64,000 bases of DNA. Source: Chloroflexota bacterium. GTDB taxonomy: Bacteria; Chloroflexota; Anaerolineae; Aggregatilineales; Phototrophicaceae. Position 1 is the first letter of the stretch, and every line of letters starts with the position of its first letter. The DNA lies in NCBI GenBank assembly GCA_020161935.1, contig JAIUNI010000003.1, forward strand, positions 124,001 through 188,000, written 5' to 3'. Positions 18,133 to 27,126 of the stretch are shown here, one piece after another. The notes below the pieces were generated by a model. The model did not search any database. It worked only from the letters and a program-made list of their open reading frames with translations, and was not told the DNA's origin. Position numbers and translations under genes: made by a program.

Positions 18133-18545
18133 CTAAGGTAAGAGTTCGAGATAGTCCGCGTGTTGAGGGCGAAAGACGCTGAAATCTCGACGATCAAAGG
18201 TGTAGATTTTGGTGACTTGCAGACGTTCTGCCAATGCCATGATGCAGCAGTCTACAAAGTCAAACTGATTATCCGCGTAGGTTGCCATAATATCTCGTGC
18301 ACGGATGAGGTCGACATTATCTAAAGGTATCAATGGCATCTGGGATTGAATAAGATGTGTTAAGAAACGAATGGATGCCGATACGCTGTGAAAGTAGATA
18401 AGTTACTTCAACCAGCGCGACTTGTGGAACGAGAACATCTGCCTCCAGATTAACACCTGAGGCCGCGCGTTTATGTAAGGGATCTTGCTTATTAAATAGG
18501 GCAAGCAGAAAGCTTGAATCCGCTAAAATTTTGAATAGGCGGCAT
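18133..18545 (-). pseudogene. Frameshifted VapC-type PIN toxin
   Basis: Reading on the minus strand, PIN motifs are spread over two frames: the N-terminal part (ILADSSFLLALFNKQD, then QVALVEVTYLLS) and the C-terminal part (FDFVDCCIMALAERL, TFDRRDFSVF). A single extra base near 18373-18374 joins them. A second shift is likely in the four-base run at 18529-18532, because the N-terminal frame has no start codon unless it joins the ATG at 18545. All four acidic active-site positions are still encoded. Sequencing error cannot be excluded. Confidence 0.75.
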
Positions 18546-18553
18546 TTGAAAGA

Positions 18554-18853
18554 TTAATCCTTGGAATTTTGTTCCTCGACGCGCTGACGCAAGTACTCTG
18601 GAAATTCATTATTCAGAATTTCACGACTGTTTTCTGCTAGATTATCTGCATCGCCATTGATATCCGCTTCCAACGCAAACTTGAGAAGGGCAGCGCCCGA
18701 CCCCGGTCGTGGATGAGCTATGGTTGATGGCATTTCTTCCGCATTTTCAGGCTCAAGCAGGCGTTCAAGAACCTTGTCAACGGTCGTATGTTCGCGTGCA
18801 GCAAGGCGCGTCAATTTATCCGCGAGTTGGGGCGATATCTGGATTGTCGTCAT
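18554..18853 (-). CDS. Ribbon-helix-helix-like antitoxin
   Basis: 99 residues. The N-terminus (MTTIQISPQLADKLTRLAAREHTTVDKVLERLLE) looks like a short strand plus helices of a VapB/RHH-type DNA-binding domain; the acidic C-terminal tail would bind the toxin. AGGAGG lies six bases before ATG 18853. It is upstream of the broken PIN gene and remains intact. Confidence 0.7.
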   Translation of the reverse strand: MTTIQISPQLADKLTRLAAREHTTVDKVLERLLEPENAEEMPSTIAHPRPGSGAALLKFALEADINGDADNLAENSREILNNEFPEYLRQRVEEQNSKD

Positions 18854-18942
18854 ATCAACCTCCTGCTTCATTTGCACCGCATTGTATCAAAATTCGCACT
18901 GGCACGCTTGCCAGCGATTTAATCCCGCGTAGAATGGTCTAT

Positions 18943-19668
18943 ATGACGACAACAAATCTTACAACGATTGTTCCCGATTTTAAGCGGCGTGCTGCCAAGT
19001 ACGAACCGATTGCGAAGGCGTTGGGTGGCGTTTATGGCTATCCGGCGTGGCGGCAGTGGCTGCCCCCGTTGGACGAACTGGTGAGCTGCATCCTCAGCCA
19101 GAGTACGACGGATACCAACCGCGACCGTGCCTTCGACACGCTCAAAGCACGCTTCAAAACCTATGAGGAAGTGCGGGATGCCGCGCCGGAAGCGGTGATT
19201 GATGCCATCAAAGTGGCAGGCTTGGGCAACCAGAAAGGCCCGCGCATCCAAGAAGTGCTGCGGCGCATTGATGACGAACGCGGCGAAATGAGCATCGAGT
19301 TCCTGCGCGAGATGCCGATGGACGAGGCGAAGGCGTGGCTGACCAGCTTGAACGGCGTTGGCCCCAAAACGGCGGCGATTGTCATGTGCTTCGGCTTTAA
19401 CCGCCCGGCTTTTCCGGTGGATACGCATGTTCACCGCGTCGGGCAGCGCATCGGCTTCCTGCCGGAAGGCATCAGCGCCGATAAAGCGCATCCGGTGATG
19501 GAGGCGATTGTCCCGCCGGAAGCCCACCTGACCTTTCACCTGAACCTGATTAAGCACGGGCGCGAAACCTGTACCGCCCGCGTCGCCCACTGTGAACGCT
19601 GCCCGATCACCGAATGGTGCGACTACTACAATTCGTTCCGTCCCGCCGATCAGAAGAAAAAGAAGTAA
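18943..19668 (+). CDS. Endonuclease III-like DNA glycosylase
   Basis: 241 residues. Helix-hairpin-helix LNGVGPKTA with the catalytic Lys, then the conserved Asp in PVDTHVHRVGQ, and a C-terminal [4Fe-4S] loop C-x6-C-x2-C-x5-C (CTARVAHC, CPITEWC). Base-excision repair of oxidised pyrimidines or related lesions. The Lys marks it as bifunctional (glycosylase/AP lyase). It differs from canonical Nth in its N-terminus, so I do not give a symbol. An in-frame ATG at 18934 is an alternative start. Confidence 0.88.
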   Translation: MTTTNLTTIVPDFKRRAAKYEPIAKALGGVYGYPAWRQWLPPLDELVSCILSQSTTDTNRDRAFDTLKARFKTYEEVRDAAPEAVIDAIKVAGLGNQKGPRIQEVLRRIDDERGEMSIEFLREMPMDEAKAWLTSLNGVGPKTAAIVMCFGFNRPAFPVDTHVHRVGQRIGFLPEGISADKAHPVMEAIVPPEAHLTFHLNLIKHGRETCTARVAHCERCPITEWCDYYNSFRPADQKKKK

Positions 19669-19674
19669 CCACGC

Positions 19675-21528
19675 ATGACGACCAATCCGACCCCTGCTGC
19701 TGCACCTGTATCCGATGCCGAACTGAGTGCTATCCGCCAGAACGTGAGCCAAATCCGCAGCCAGATCACCGGCGGGCGGGTGGATGGTCAGTTCTTGCTC
19801 AAGCAGGTCGAAACCCTGCATGACTTGTTGGGGCGGATCGCGGAGGAACGCAAGCAGCGGAAGAAGGAAGGCCGCTTCCAAGCACTGTACAACGTCAGCC
19901 GCTTGCTGGGCGAGTCATTGGATTTGCAAACGGTACTGAATCAGGTTATGGACGCGATTATCCACCTGACGGGCGCAGACCGCGGTTTCCTGATGCTGCG
20001 GAACGACGACGGTGGGATGACGGTGCAGGTCGCGCGTAACCTTGACCAGAAAACACTCGGCAGCGACGACTTCAAATTCAGCCACACCATCACCAACCAA
20101 GTCCTCGACAGCGGCAGGCCGATTGTTACCAATAATGCGGTGGAAGATCCCCGTTTCTCCGGTCAAGCCAGCATCATCGGTCAAGCCTTACGCAGCATTA
20201 TGGCGACACCCTTACGCGCACGGGGCACGGTCATCGGCGTGGTCTATGTCGATAACCGGATGACGACCGGCTTATTTATGGACGACGATCTCGCGGCGCT
20301 GGATGCGTTCGCCGGTCAAGCGGCGATTGCCATCGACAACGCCCGTTTGTTCAGCGCCACCGACCAAGCGCTGTCGGCACGTGTCGAGGAACTGCAAACA
20401 CTGCGGCGGGTTGACCACCAACTCAACGAAACGCTGGATGCCGACAAAGCCATGCAGATCACGCTGGAATGGGCGTGCCGCCTCTCGGACGCGACCAGTG
20501 GACACCTCGGCCTCTTAGAAAGCGACCGTGTGAAAGCCGTTCACCACTACGGTGACGAGGATGGCGTGCAACCGGATTATCTGGATGGCACATACCCCCA
20601 CTTGATGGATGTGGTTAGCACGAACAAGCCGATCACCGTCAGCGGCGAGCAAACCGGACGCGACTACAGTATCACGATGGTGCCGATTGCCCGCGAGAAT
20701 ACGGTGTTCGGCGTGGTGGTGATTAAGCGCAAGGGCGCGGAAGCATTCACGCCGGAAGAACAGGATTTGATCGAGCGCATGGTGGTTCGTGCGGCGGTCG
20801 CCATTGAAAACGCGCGGCTGTACGCGGCGGTGCAGGCGGCCAACCTTGCCAAGAGCGAGTTCGTGGGTATCGTCGCCCATGACTTGAAAGTGCCAATGAC
20901 CAGCATCTCCGGCTATACTGACCTCGCAATCATGGTGGGTGAACTGTCTGACCGCCAAAAAGAGTTCTTGCAAAAGGTGAAGGATACGGTCAAGCGTATG
21001 GCGGTGCTGGTTTCCGACCTCGCCGACATCAGCCGCATGGAGAGCGGTCACTTCTACATGAATGAAACGCGCGTCCCTGTCAGCGACATCGTGCAAGCAG
21101 TGCGGGACGCAACTATGACGCAGATGCAGGAATACCAGCACGAGTACATCGAGGATATTCAAGTCAGCTTGCCCGACATGCAGGTGGATTACTACCGGCT
21201 GCTGCAAGTGCTGACCAACCTCGTTAGCAACGCCTACAAATACACCCCCAACGGCGGGAAGATCACGTTCCGCGTGACGCAAAACGCCAACAAAGACATC
21301 GAGTTCAGCATTACCGATACCGGCATTGGCCTGTCGCCGGAAGCGATTGCTAAACTCGGCACCAAGTTCTGGCGGGCGGAGGATGATTTTACGCGGTCGC
21401 GCCCCGGCACCGGTTTGGGCTTCGCCATCACCCGCAGCCTCGTCGAGCAGATGGGCGACGGTATTCACATCGAGAGTGAAGTCGGGAAAGGCAGTACGTT
21501 CAGCTTCGGCATTCCGGTGGCGGGGTAG
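19675..21528 (+). CDS. Soluble GAF-domain sensor histidine kinase
   Basis: 617 residues, no membrane segment. Order: coiled N-terminus (1-65), GAF 1 (about 70-225), GAF-like 2 (about 245-385), HisKA with VAHDLKVPM (phospho-acceptor His402), HATPase (505-615) with LTNLVSNAYKY, DTGIGL and GTGLGF boxes. GAF 1 shares the GAERG/GADRG..., LRSI.A.PL and VVYVDNR motifs with the two cyclases at 22.7-26.2 kb, so the three are paralogous sensors. It follows the glycosylase by 6 bp, but a functional link is not implied. Confidence 0.92.
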   Translation: MTTNPTPAAAPVSDAELSAIRQNVSQIRSQITGGRVDGQFLLKQVETLHDLLGRIAEERKQRKKEGRFQALYNVSRLLGESLDLQTVLNQVMDAIIHLTGADRGFLMLRNDDGGMTVQVARNLDQKTLGSDDFKFSHTITNQVLDSGRPIVTNNAVEDPRFSGQASIIGQALRSIMATPLRARGTVIGVVYVDNRMTTGLFMDDDLAALDAFAGQAAIAIDNARLFSATDQALSARVEELQTLRRVDHQLNETLDADKAMQITLEWACRLSDATSGHLGLLESDRVKAVHHYGDEDGVQPDYLDGTYPHLMDVVSTNKPITVSGEQTGRDYSITMVPIARENTVFGVVVIKRKGAEAFTPEEQDLIERMVVRAAVAIENARLYAAVQAANLAKSEFVGIVAHDLKVPMTSISGYTDLAIMVGELSDRQKEFLQKVKDTVKRMAVLVSDLADISRMESGHFYMNETRVPVSDIVQAVRDATMTQMQEYQHEYIEDIQVSLPDMQVDYYRLLQVLTNLVSNAYKYTPNGGKITFRVTQNANKDIEFSITDTGIGLSPEAIAKLGTKFWRAEDDFTRSRPGTGLGFAITRSLVEQMGDGIHIESEVGKGSTFSFGIPVAG

Positions 21529-21558
21529 GTACAAAACCGGTTGGAGATTGTTGATTTT

Positions 21559-21590
21559 GTAGGGGTTTGCCGCCGGCAAACCCCTACTTT
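21559..21590. terminator. Bidirectional hairpin terminator
   Basis: Perfect 13-bp stem GTAGGGGTTTGCC / GGCAAACCCCTAC with a 3-nt loop, then TTTATTAT. It lies between convergent genes. Similar stems are found at 40904 and near 32925, so it is also a dispersed repeat. Confidence 0.7.
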
Positions 21591-21591
21591 A

Positions 21592-21972
21592 TTATCGTCT
21601 CACTTCACGGTCTTTAGCGATGATCGCGCGGGCTTCGTCGAGGGTGAGCGCGGTACACCACGAGTCGATGCCGTTCATCTGCGCGAAGGTTTTAATCATC
21701 AGCCGCGTCATTGCATCTTGCCCCGCGACCACGACCAGCCGCACAAATTCCGGCAGCCGCGCGTCAATCGTCTTGAACGCGCCGAGCGCCCCGATGGGCA
21801 AACGTTTGGTGTTGGTCACGTTGGGGATGACATCGACGCGGTGCGGCGAATTGACACCGATTTTGAGCGAGGTGTCGAACGCTTTCCAGAAGTCGTTCCA
21901 ATCCCATTCAGGGTCAAAATCCCAACGGATAATGCTGTGGGCGCTGTCGTCCCAAACGACGTGAATAGCCAT
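21592..21972 (-). CDS. Conserved-looking hypothetical, STAS/SEC14-like
   Basis: 126 residues. Alternating strands and helices with an opening IIRWDFDPEWDWNDFWKAF, a central VDVIPN and a closing TLDEARAII helix recall small STAS/SpoIIAA-like proteins seen next to signalling genes. That similarity is impressionistic. It is convergent with the GAF kinase. No enzymatic motif. Confidence 0.55.
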   Translation of the reverse strand: MAIHVVWDDSAHSIIRWDFDPEWDWNDFWKAFDTSLKIGVNSPHRVDVIPNVTNTKRLPIGALGAFKTIDARLPEFVRLVVVAGQDAMTRLMIKTFAQMNGIDSWCTALTLDEARAIIAKDREVRR

Positions 21973-22113
21973 AAGGGGAGGTGATGTCCTGTAGTAAACG
22001 GTGATAGTTTATTGTGGCACAGTCTTGCCGCCGCAACCGATAATAGGTAGTTCGTGGAATCAAAAGGGAGCGCACACAGGCGCTCCCCTTCCCACATTCA
22101 ATTGCTTATGCGC

Positions 22114-22446
22114 TTAGACGATCTGGCGTGGGCTGCCGTTGATCAACCGACCAATGTACACCACCACGACCGCGCCAATCGTGCCGACGATCAAGCCGCC
22201 GATGATGCCGCTGCCAATGTTGAGGCCGACCAAGCCGAACAACCAACTGCCGACGATACCACCCACCAAGCCAAGCAAGATGTCCGCGAGGGGGCCATAA
22301 CCACGACCGCGCATGATGCGTCCGGCAAACATACCCGCCAGCATCCACAGGATCACGGGCAGCAGCAGCGCCAGCGCCACTTTGAACACCGATGAGATGA
22401 TTACCAGCGCGACAAACGCGAACAAGAAGAAAACCAAGATACCCAT
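22114..22446 (-). CDS. GlsB/YeaQ/YmgE-type stress membrane protein
   Basis: 110 residues, about four glycine-rich helices. The segment AGRIMRGRGYGPLADILLGLVGGIVG and GGLIVGTIGAVVVVYIGRL are diagnostic of the GlsB/YeaQ/YmgE (transglycosylase-associated) family. Inner membrane; role in stress tolerance is suggested for the family. GGAGG lies upstream of ATG 22446. Transcribed away from the cyclase genes. Confidence 0.9.
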   Translation of the reverse strand: MGILVFFLFAFVALVIISSVFKVALALLLPVILWMLAGMFAGRIMRGRGYGPLADILLGLVGGIVGSWLFGLVGLNIGSGIIGGLIVGTIGAVVVVYIGRLINGSPRQIV

Positions 22447-22672
22447 TGTCTTATATGCCTCCAATTTCGGAAATGTGTTATGCCTATTTATACGCATCCA
22501 GTTCGCCAAAAGTTACATTCGATTAACCCCCAGTTTTGCGGGGGATGCTAAAAAGCCTCCATAATCCGCTTAACTCAACCAACTGTACGCACATTGGCAG
22601 CGGATGAATGCGGCGGCGGCGAAGACGTGTATAATTTGTGGTTAGATCATCTTCACCGGAGTCGTTGGCCTC

Positions 22673-24415
22673 ATGCCTGAACAATCCTCATTACCGGACT
22701 TGCCGCTCGACGAGATCAACCGTTTACGCACGATGGTGGGCGAGGTTAAGAACGCCCTGAAAAATCAGGCGGAGCTGCTGCAAATGCGTGGGATTTCGCT
22801 CGCCCCCGGTGCGCTGACCAACTTGGACAGCATGGAAGGTGATCTTTCGACCCTGCAAAAGAACCTCGGCAGCGAAAGTACCGAACTGCTGCAACTGCGT
22901 ACGCTGGCGGCGACTTCGGCGCTCATCAACTCCTCGCGGGATCTGGATACCGTGTTCGCCCGTGCGATGGAAGAAGTCATCCGGCTGACCGGTGCGGAAC
23001 GCGGGTATATCGTGCTGATCGACCCGCAGACCAACGAGCGTGTCCTCCGCATGGCGCGGGATTTAGACTCGACCAGCAGTACCTTTCAGGGCAGCAACAC
23101 CATTCTGAACGAGGTTTTAGAAACCGGTGTGCCGCTGCTGGCGGACAATGCTTACAAAGACCCGCGCTTCGAAAATCGCGGCACTGTCACCCAGAACACG
23201 CTGCGCTCGGTGCTGTGCGTACCGCTCAAGAACAAGGCGGGCCGGGTGGTCGGCGCGGTGTACGTCGATAACCGGCTGCTGGCGGGCATCTTCGACCAGC
23301 GCATCCTGACGATCCTGTCCGGCTTCGCCAACCAGATGGCGGTCGCGGTCGAAAATGCGGATTTGTTTATGCTGGGACAGGCGAACCTCAACAACATTAC
23401 CGAACTGAATGAAGTCCGCGAGAACGTCTTCGGTTCAATTGAAAGCGGTGTCATCACCACCGACTCGGTGGATGCCATCCGCACCATCAACAGCGCCGCC
23501 GCCCAAATTTTGAACTGCCCGCGCGATACCTCGCTCAATAAGTCGATTACGGATGTGCTGCCCGCCATCACCAGCGACCACCTCAACCGCGTCCGGCAGG
23601 GTGATGCGCGGCAGTCGTTCGAGGAAACGCTGCAAACGCCGGACGGCGAGAAAATCGTCAGCATCAAGCTCGGCCCGTTGAAGGACGCTGACGGCAATAC
23701 GCAGGGTGTGGCGGTCGTGCTGGACGATGTGACCGAACAGCGCGAACGCGATGCCCAGTTGAACGTCATTCGCCGCTACCTGCCCCCCGCGATGGTCGAT
23801 AATATCGAGGTGATTTCCGGCCTCGCGCTCGGCGGCGAACGGCGCGAACTAACCTGCATGTATGTCGATGTGCGTCCTTTATCCACCTTCCCGCCGGATT
23901 TGCGCCCGCGCGAGGTGATGGCGCTGCTGAACGAGTACCACGATGTCGCCACCGCTTGCATCAACAACAGCAGCGGCGTGATCGACAAGTACATGGGTAC
24001 CGAGATAATGGCGCTGTATAACACACAGCTCAACCCGATGGATGACCACGCCCACCAAGCGCTCGAAGCGGCGCTGCTGATGCGTGAGGCATTCATTAAA
24101 TTGTACGAGTGGCAGGGCATTGACCCGCAGCCGCATTTCTTCCGCATCGGCATCCACAGCGGGGTTGCCACCATCGGCAACGTGGGCAGCATCAGCCGCC
24201 GTGACTTCACCGCGCTTGGTGACACCATTAATCTCGCCCACCGCTTACTGGAAAACGCCAAGCCGGGACAAATTCTGGTGAGCGAAGCCTGCTGCGGTTA
24301 TATCTATCAAGCATTGGGGAAATACCCCGATCACGTCCTTTTTGGCGGGCAGGAGCCGATTCGGGCGAAAGGCCGCCAACAAACCACCACCGTTTATGAG
24401 GTGCTGTCGAAATGA
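22673..24415 (+). CDS. GAF-PAS-class III cyclase, C2-like half
   Basis: 580 residues: N-terminal coil (1-80), GAF (85-230), PAS (245-360), cyclase homology domain (390-575). In the cyclase domain metal Asp1 is present (Asp399) but the second metal Asp is replaced by Thr443 in DKYMGTEI. The base-recognition pair Lys439/Thr513 and the transition-state pair Asn520/Arg524 (DTINLAHR) are intact, as is Arg491. This is the residue set of the C2 half of mammalian adenylyl cyclases. As a homodimer it should be weak or inactive; with the next gene product it could build one complete site. It overlaps that gene by 4 nt (ATGA), implying translational coupling. Confidence 0.9.
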   Translation: MPEQSSLPDLPLDEINRLRTMVGEVKNALKNQAELLQMRGISLAPGALTNLDSMEGDLSTLQKNLGSESTELLQLRTLAATSALINSSRDLDTVFARAMEEVIRLTGAERGYIVLIDPQTNERVLRMARDLDSTSSTFQGSNTILNEVLETGVPLLADNAYKDPRFENRGTVTQNTLRSVLCVPLKNKAGRVVGAVYVDNRLLAGIFDQRILTILSGFANQMAVAVENADLFMLGQANLNNITELNEVRENVFGSIESGVITTDSVDAIRTINSAAAQILNCPRDTSLNKSITDVLPAITSDHLNRVRQGDARQSFEETLQTPDGEKIVSIKLGPLKDADGNTQGVAVVLDDVTEQRERDAQLNVIRRYLPPAMVDNIEVISGLALGGERRELTCMYVDVRPLSTFPPDLRPREVMALLNEYHDVATACINNSSGVIDKYMGTEIMALYNTQLNPMDDHAHQALEAALLMREAFIKLYEWQGIDPQPHFFRIGIHSGVATIGNVGSISRRDFTALGDTINLAHRLLENAKPGQILVSEACCGYIYQALGKYPDHVLFGGQEPIRAKGRQQTTTVYEVLSK

Positions 24416-26217
24416 GCCAATTCCAGACCGAAGACACCGCCCGATTGAAGAATTTCCGCAGCACGGCACAGGAACAAATCCGCCAGCTTGCCCAACGGAC
24501 GAATGACACAATAGAACTGCTGCGTACCCAGCGAGACGCGCTGCGTCAGCGGGGCATGAACCTGCCACCGAACTCGATGGATACCCTCAAGACACTGAAA
24601 AGCGGCGTGGATAAGCTGAACGTCAGCATTACTAACCTGCTCACGGAACTCAAGCAGCTTCGCGAACTGGTGACCACCGCCTCGATTGTCAACTCATCGC
24701 TGGATACAGGCGAGGTTCTAAACGAGGTGATGGATACCGTCGTGCGGATTACCGGCGCGGAACGCGGTTATATCGCGCTGGTGAATAACCGCAGCGGCGC
24801 GATGGAATATCCGGTGCGGCGGGGTATCGACAAAGAACAGCTCGAACAGGGTGATCTGGTCGTCAGCAGTTCGATCATCAACGAAGTGCTGGTGACAGGC
24901 CAAGGGGTCATCACCGAAAACGCCAGCAAGGACAACCGCTTTCAGGGTCACCAGAGCGTCATCGGCTTTCAACTCCGCAGCATCCTCGCTGTGCCATTGA
25001 AGGTGCAGGATAACGTCATCGGCGTGGTCTACTGCGACAACCGCATTGTGGACGGCTTGTTCAAGTCCAGCGATCTGAACCTGATTAAAGCCTTCGCCAG
25101 CCAAGCGGCAGTCGCCATCGAAAATGCGCGGCTGTATGAGGCGCTGCAAGCCCAAGTCGCCGAGATGACCGAGTCGCGCGATTTGCTCACCAATATCTTT
25201 TCGTCCATCGTCAACGGCGTGATTACCATCAACCGCGATGACATCGTGACCGACTGTAATCCTGCGGCGGAGGCGGTTATTGGGCGGAGTCGTGATTTTC
25301 TCGTCGGCTACCGGTTGGTCGATAATATGCTAGGCGTGGGTGACAATTTTTACGACGGCTTAGTCCGGGTGCGCGAGCAGGGTACGCCCGAACATATGGT
25401 GGTCGAGCCGCTGCTGGACGGCGTGAAGCGTTACTGGAACATCACCATGAGTCCCCTGCGCGACAGTGACGGCATTACGCAGGGTGTAGCGATTGTGCTG
25501 GACGACCAGACCGAAGCCCGCCGCCGCGAGGAACAGTTGGGCATCGTCAGCAATTATATGAAACTCAAGCTGGAGAACATTCAGGACGCGGCGAACCTCG
25601 ACGTGGGTGGGCAGGAACGCGAGATCAGTATGCTCCATTCGGACGTACGCGGCTTCACGACCTTCAGCGAGCAGCTTGAGCCGGAACGCCTGATGGAAAT
25701 CATTAACGCCTACATCAGCCTGTCAAGCGATGCGATCAACCTCTACGAAGGCGTGGTCGATAAGTATATGGGTGACGCGGTGACGGGCTTGTTCAACACG
25801 CAGTTCAACCCGCAGGAAGACCACGCGCTTCGAGCCGTGCGGGCCGCCATGAGCATGAAGTACGACCTGCTGGCGCTGCATGAAGTCCTGCCAGAAGAAC
25901 AGCGTTTGTTTTATGGCATCGGCGTGCATACCGGCATGGCGGTGCTGGGCAACATCGGCGGGGCGGAGCGCAAAGAGTACGGCGCGTTGGGGGATGCCCC
26001 CGACCTCGCCAAACTGCTGCAAGAGAACGCCGAACGCGGCGAAGTCCTCATCAGCGAGGCGACTTACGAACGGGTGAAGGATTTATACGAGTGCGAGGCG
26101 TTGGAGCCGCGCAAGACTAAAGGCCACGACGACTTTAAGCTGATGTACCGCGTCCTCAAGCATAAGAAGCGCACGGGGATGCTGGCGCAGGTCAACTTGG
26201 ACGATCTGGATTTCTAG
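24412..26217 (+). CDS. GAF-PAS-class III cyclase, C1-like half
   Basis: 601 residues: coil (1-85), GAF (90-240), PAS (255-370), cyclase domain (400-585), C-terminal basic tail. Both metal-binding Asp residues are present (Asp411 in HSDVRGFT, Asp455 in DKYMGDAV). But the transition-state Asn and Arg are replaced (Asp531 and Leu535 in GDAPDLAKLL), Thr is Gly524, and the phosphate-binding Arg before IGVHTG is Gly502. This resembles the C1 half of a heterodimeric cyclase. The matching GAF-PAS layout with the upstream gene suggests duplication followed by division of labour. Likely product cAMP if active. Confidence 0.9.
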   Translation: MSQFQTEDTARLKNFRSTAQEQIRQLAQRTNDTIELLRTQRDALRQRGMNLPPNSMDTLKTLKSGVDKLNVSITNLLTELKQLRELVTTASIVNSSLDTGEVLNEVMDTVVRITGAERGYIALVNNRSGAMEYPVRRGIDKEQLEQGDLVVSSSIINEVLVTGQGVITENASKDNRFQGHQSVIGFQLRSILAVPLKVQDNVIGVVYCDNRIVDGLFKSSDLNLIKAFASQAAVAIENARLYEALQAQVAEMTESRDLLTNIFSSIVNGVITINRDDIVTDCNPAAEAVIGRSRDFLVGYRLVDNMLGVGDNFYDGLVRVREQGTPEHMVVEPLLDGVKRYWNITMSPLRDSDGITQGVAIVLDDQTEARRREEQLGIVSNYMKLKLENIQDAANLDVGGQEREISMLHSDVRGFTTFSEQLEPERLMEIINAYISLSSDAINLYEGVVDKYMGDAVTGLFNTQFNPQEDHALRAVRAAMSMKYDLLALHEVLPEEQRLFYGIGVHTGMAVLGNIGGAERKEYGALGDAPDLAKLLQENAERGEVLISEATYERVKDLYECEALEPRKTKGHDDFKLMYRVLKHKKRTGMLAQVNLDDLDF

Positions 26218-26247
26218 CCTAGACCCGCAGCCTCTGCATAAATAGTG

Positions 26248-26278
26248 AGGGAGCGCCTATGTCTGCTCCCTTGTTTTA
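26248..26278 (+). terminator. Rho-independent terminator of the cyclase operon
   Basis: AGGGAGC / GCTCCCT stem (26248-26254, 26265-26271), 10-nt loop, then TGTTTTATG. Confidence 0.75.
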
Positions 26279-26305
26279 TGTCTAAACACCCTCTGACAGC
26301 ATTCC

Positions 26306-26926
26306 CTACGAAATCAACTTTTGTTCGCTCATATCCCGTAACAGTTGACCACGACCTTCTGAAGCGCTGTTCGTCGCTTGATCCGGTTCGAGAAGCGTCC
26401 AGTTATGGGAGACGTAGGGTTCGCTGCACAGATTACGGTTAAAGCAGCAGGGACGGCGCATACCCTTGTTGAGTTTGTCGAGCGCCACGTCGATGTGCTT
26501 TTGGCGCGTCTCTTCTGTTTTGACCGCGCGTATCCAGCGAATCCAATCCCAACGGGCGAGTGGAGAAATATCTAACCATAAAGCCTCGGCTTCCGGCGAG
26601 GCTGCTAGGGCATTTTTCAAATCTTCGGGAACTTCCGGCTCGATCCAGTCTTTGACCGGTTCAAGCGAAACCTGTACCGCGTCGCCTGCTTTTGCGGAAG
26701 CGCCATCCAACAGTTCTTGGCTAGGTCTAAACCAGTGGCTCGATTTTTTGTCCGGTGAATAGCGTCCATCGGGTTCGAGCACAGCTTTAAAAGGCACACC
26801 ATTGAGCGTCCCTGAAACCATCGTCATCCCTCTGGATGGGAGCTTCGCAGAGGCGGTCTCAGGCAGCCTGAGAATAGTCCAATCGTTGATTTTAAAGAGC
26901 TGGGTTTCAAAATGAACTGCTGACAT
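26306..26926 (-). CDS. DUF1905 / YdeI-OmdA-like protein
   Basis: 206 residues. The N-terminal part (WTILRLPETASAKLPSRGMTMVSGTLNG) matches DUF1905, and the C-terminal helical part (EDLKNALAASPEAEALWLDISPLARWDWIRWI) matches the OmdA/YdeI associated domain. Cytosolic by appearance. The family has no firm biochemical role. Confidence 0.85.
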   Translation of the reverse strand: MSAVHFETQLFKINDWTILRLPETASAKLPSRGMTMVSGTLNGVPFKAVLEPDGRYSPDKKSSHWFRPSQELLDGASAKAGDAVQVSLEPVKDWIEPEVPEDLKNALAASPEAEALWLDISPLARWDWIRWIRAVKTEETRQKHIDVALDKLNKGMRRPCCFNRNLCSEPYVSHNWTLLEPDQATNSASEGRGQLLRDMSEQKLIS

Positions 26927-27126
26927 ATGGCCTCACGAAAATATGAATCGTTGACCGCGCGTTGGAAGTTGCGGTGTATTCACATTATAGCAAAGGTTGA
27001 ATGCGATCTTGCCGGATCGTTTGATTGATCGAACCTTTGGAATCCACCCTATCCTTCGCTTTTACGCTAAAATCGAGTTGAATTCGATTTGTTTTTATTT
27101 AAGCCACACACGTAGGACACACAAAA

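Noticed and set aside
20515..21579. 354-codon frame opposite the GAF kinase
   Set aside because: It is the complement of the kinase; His-rich composition without domain.
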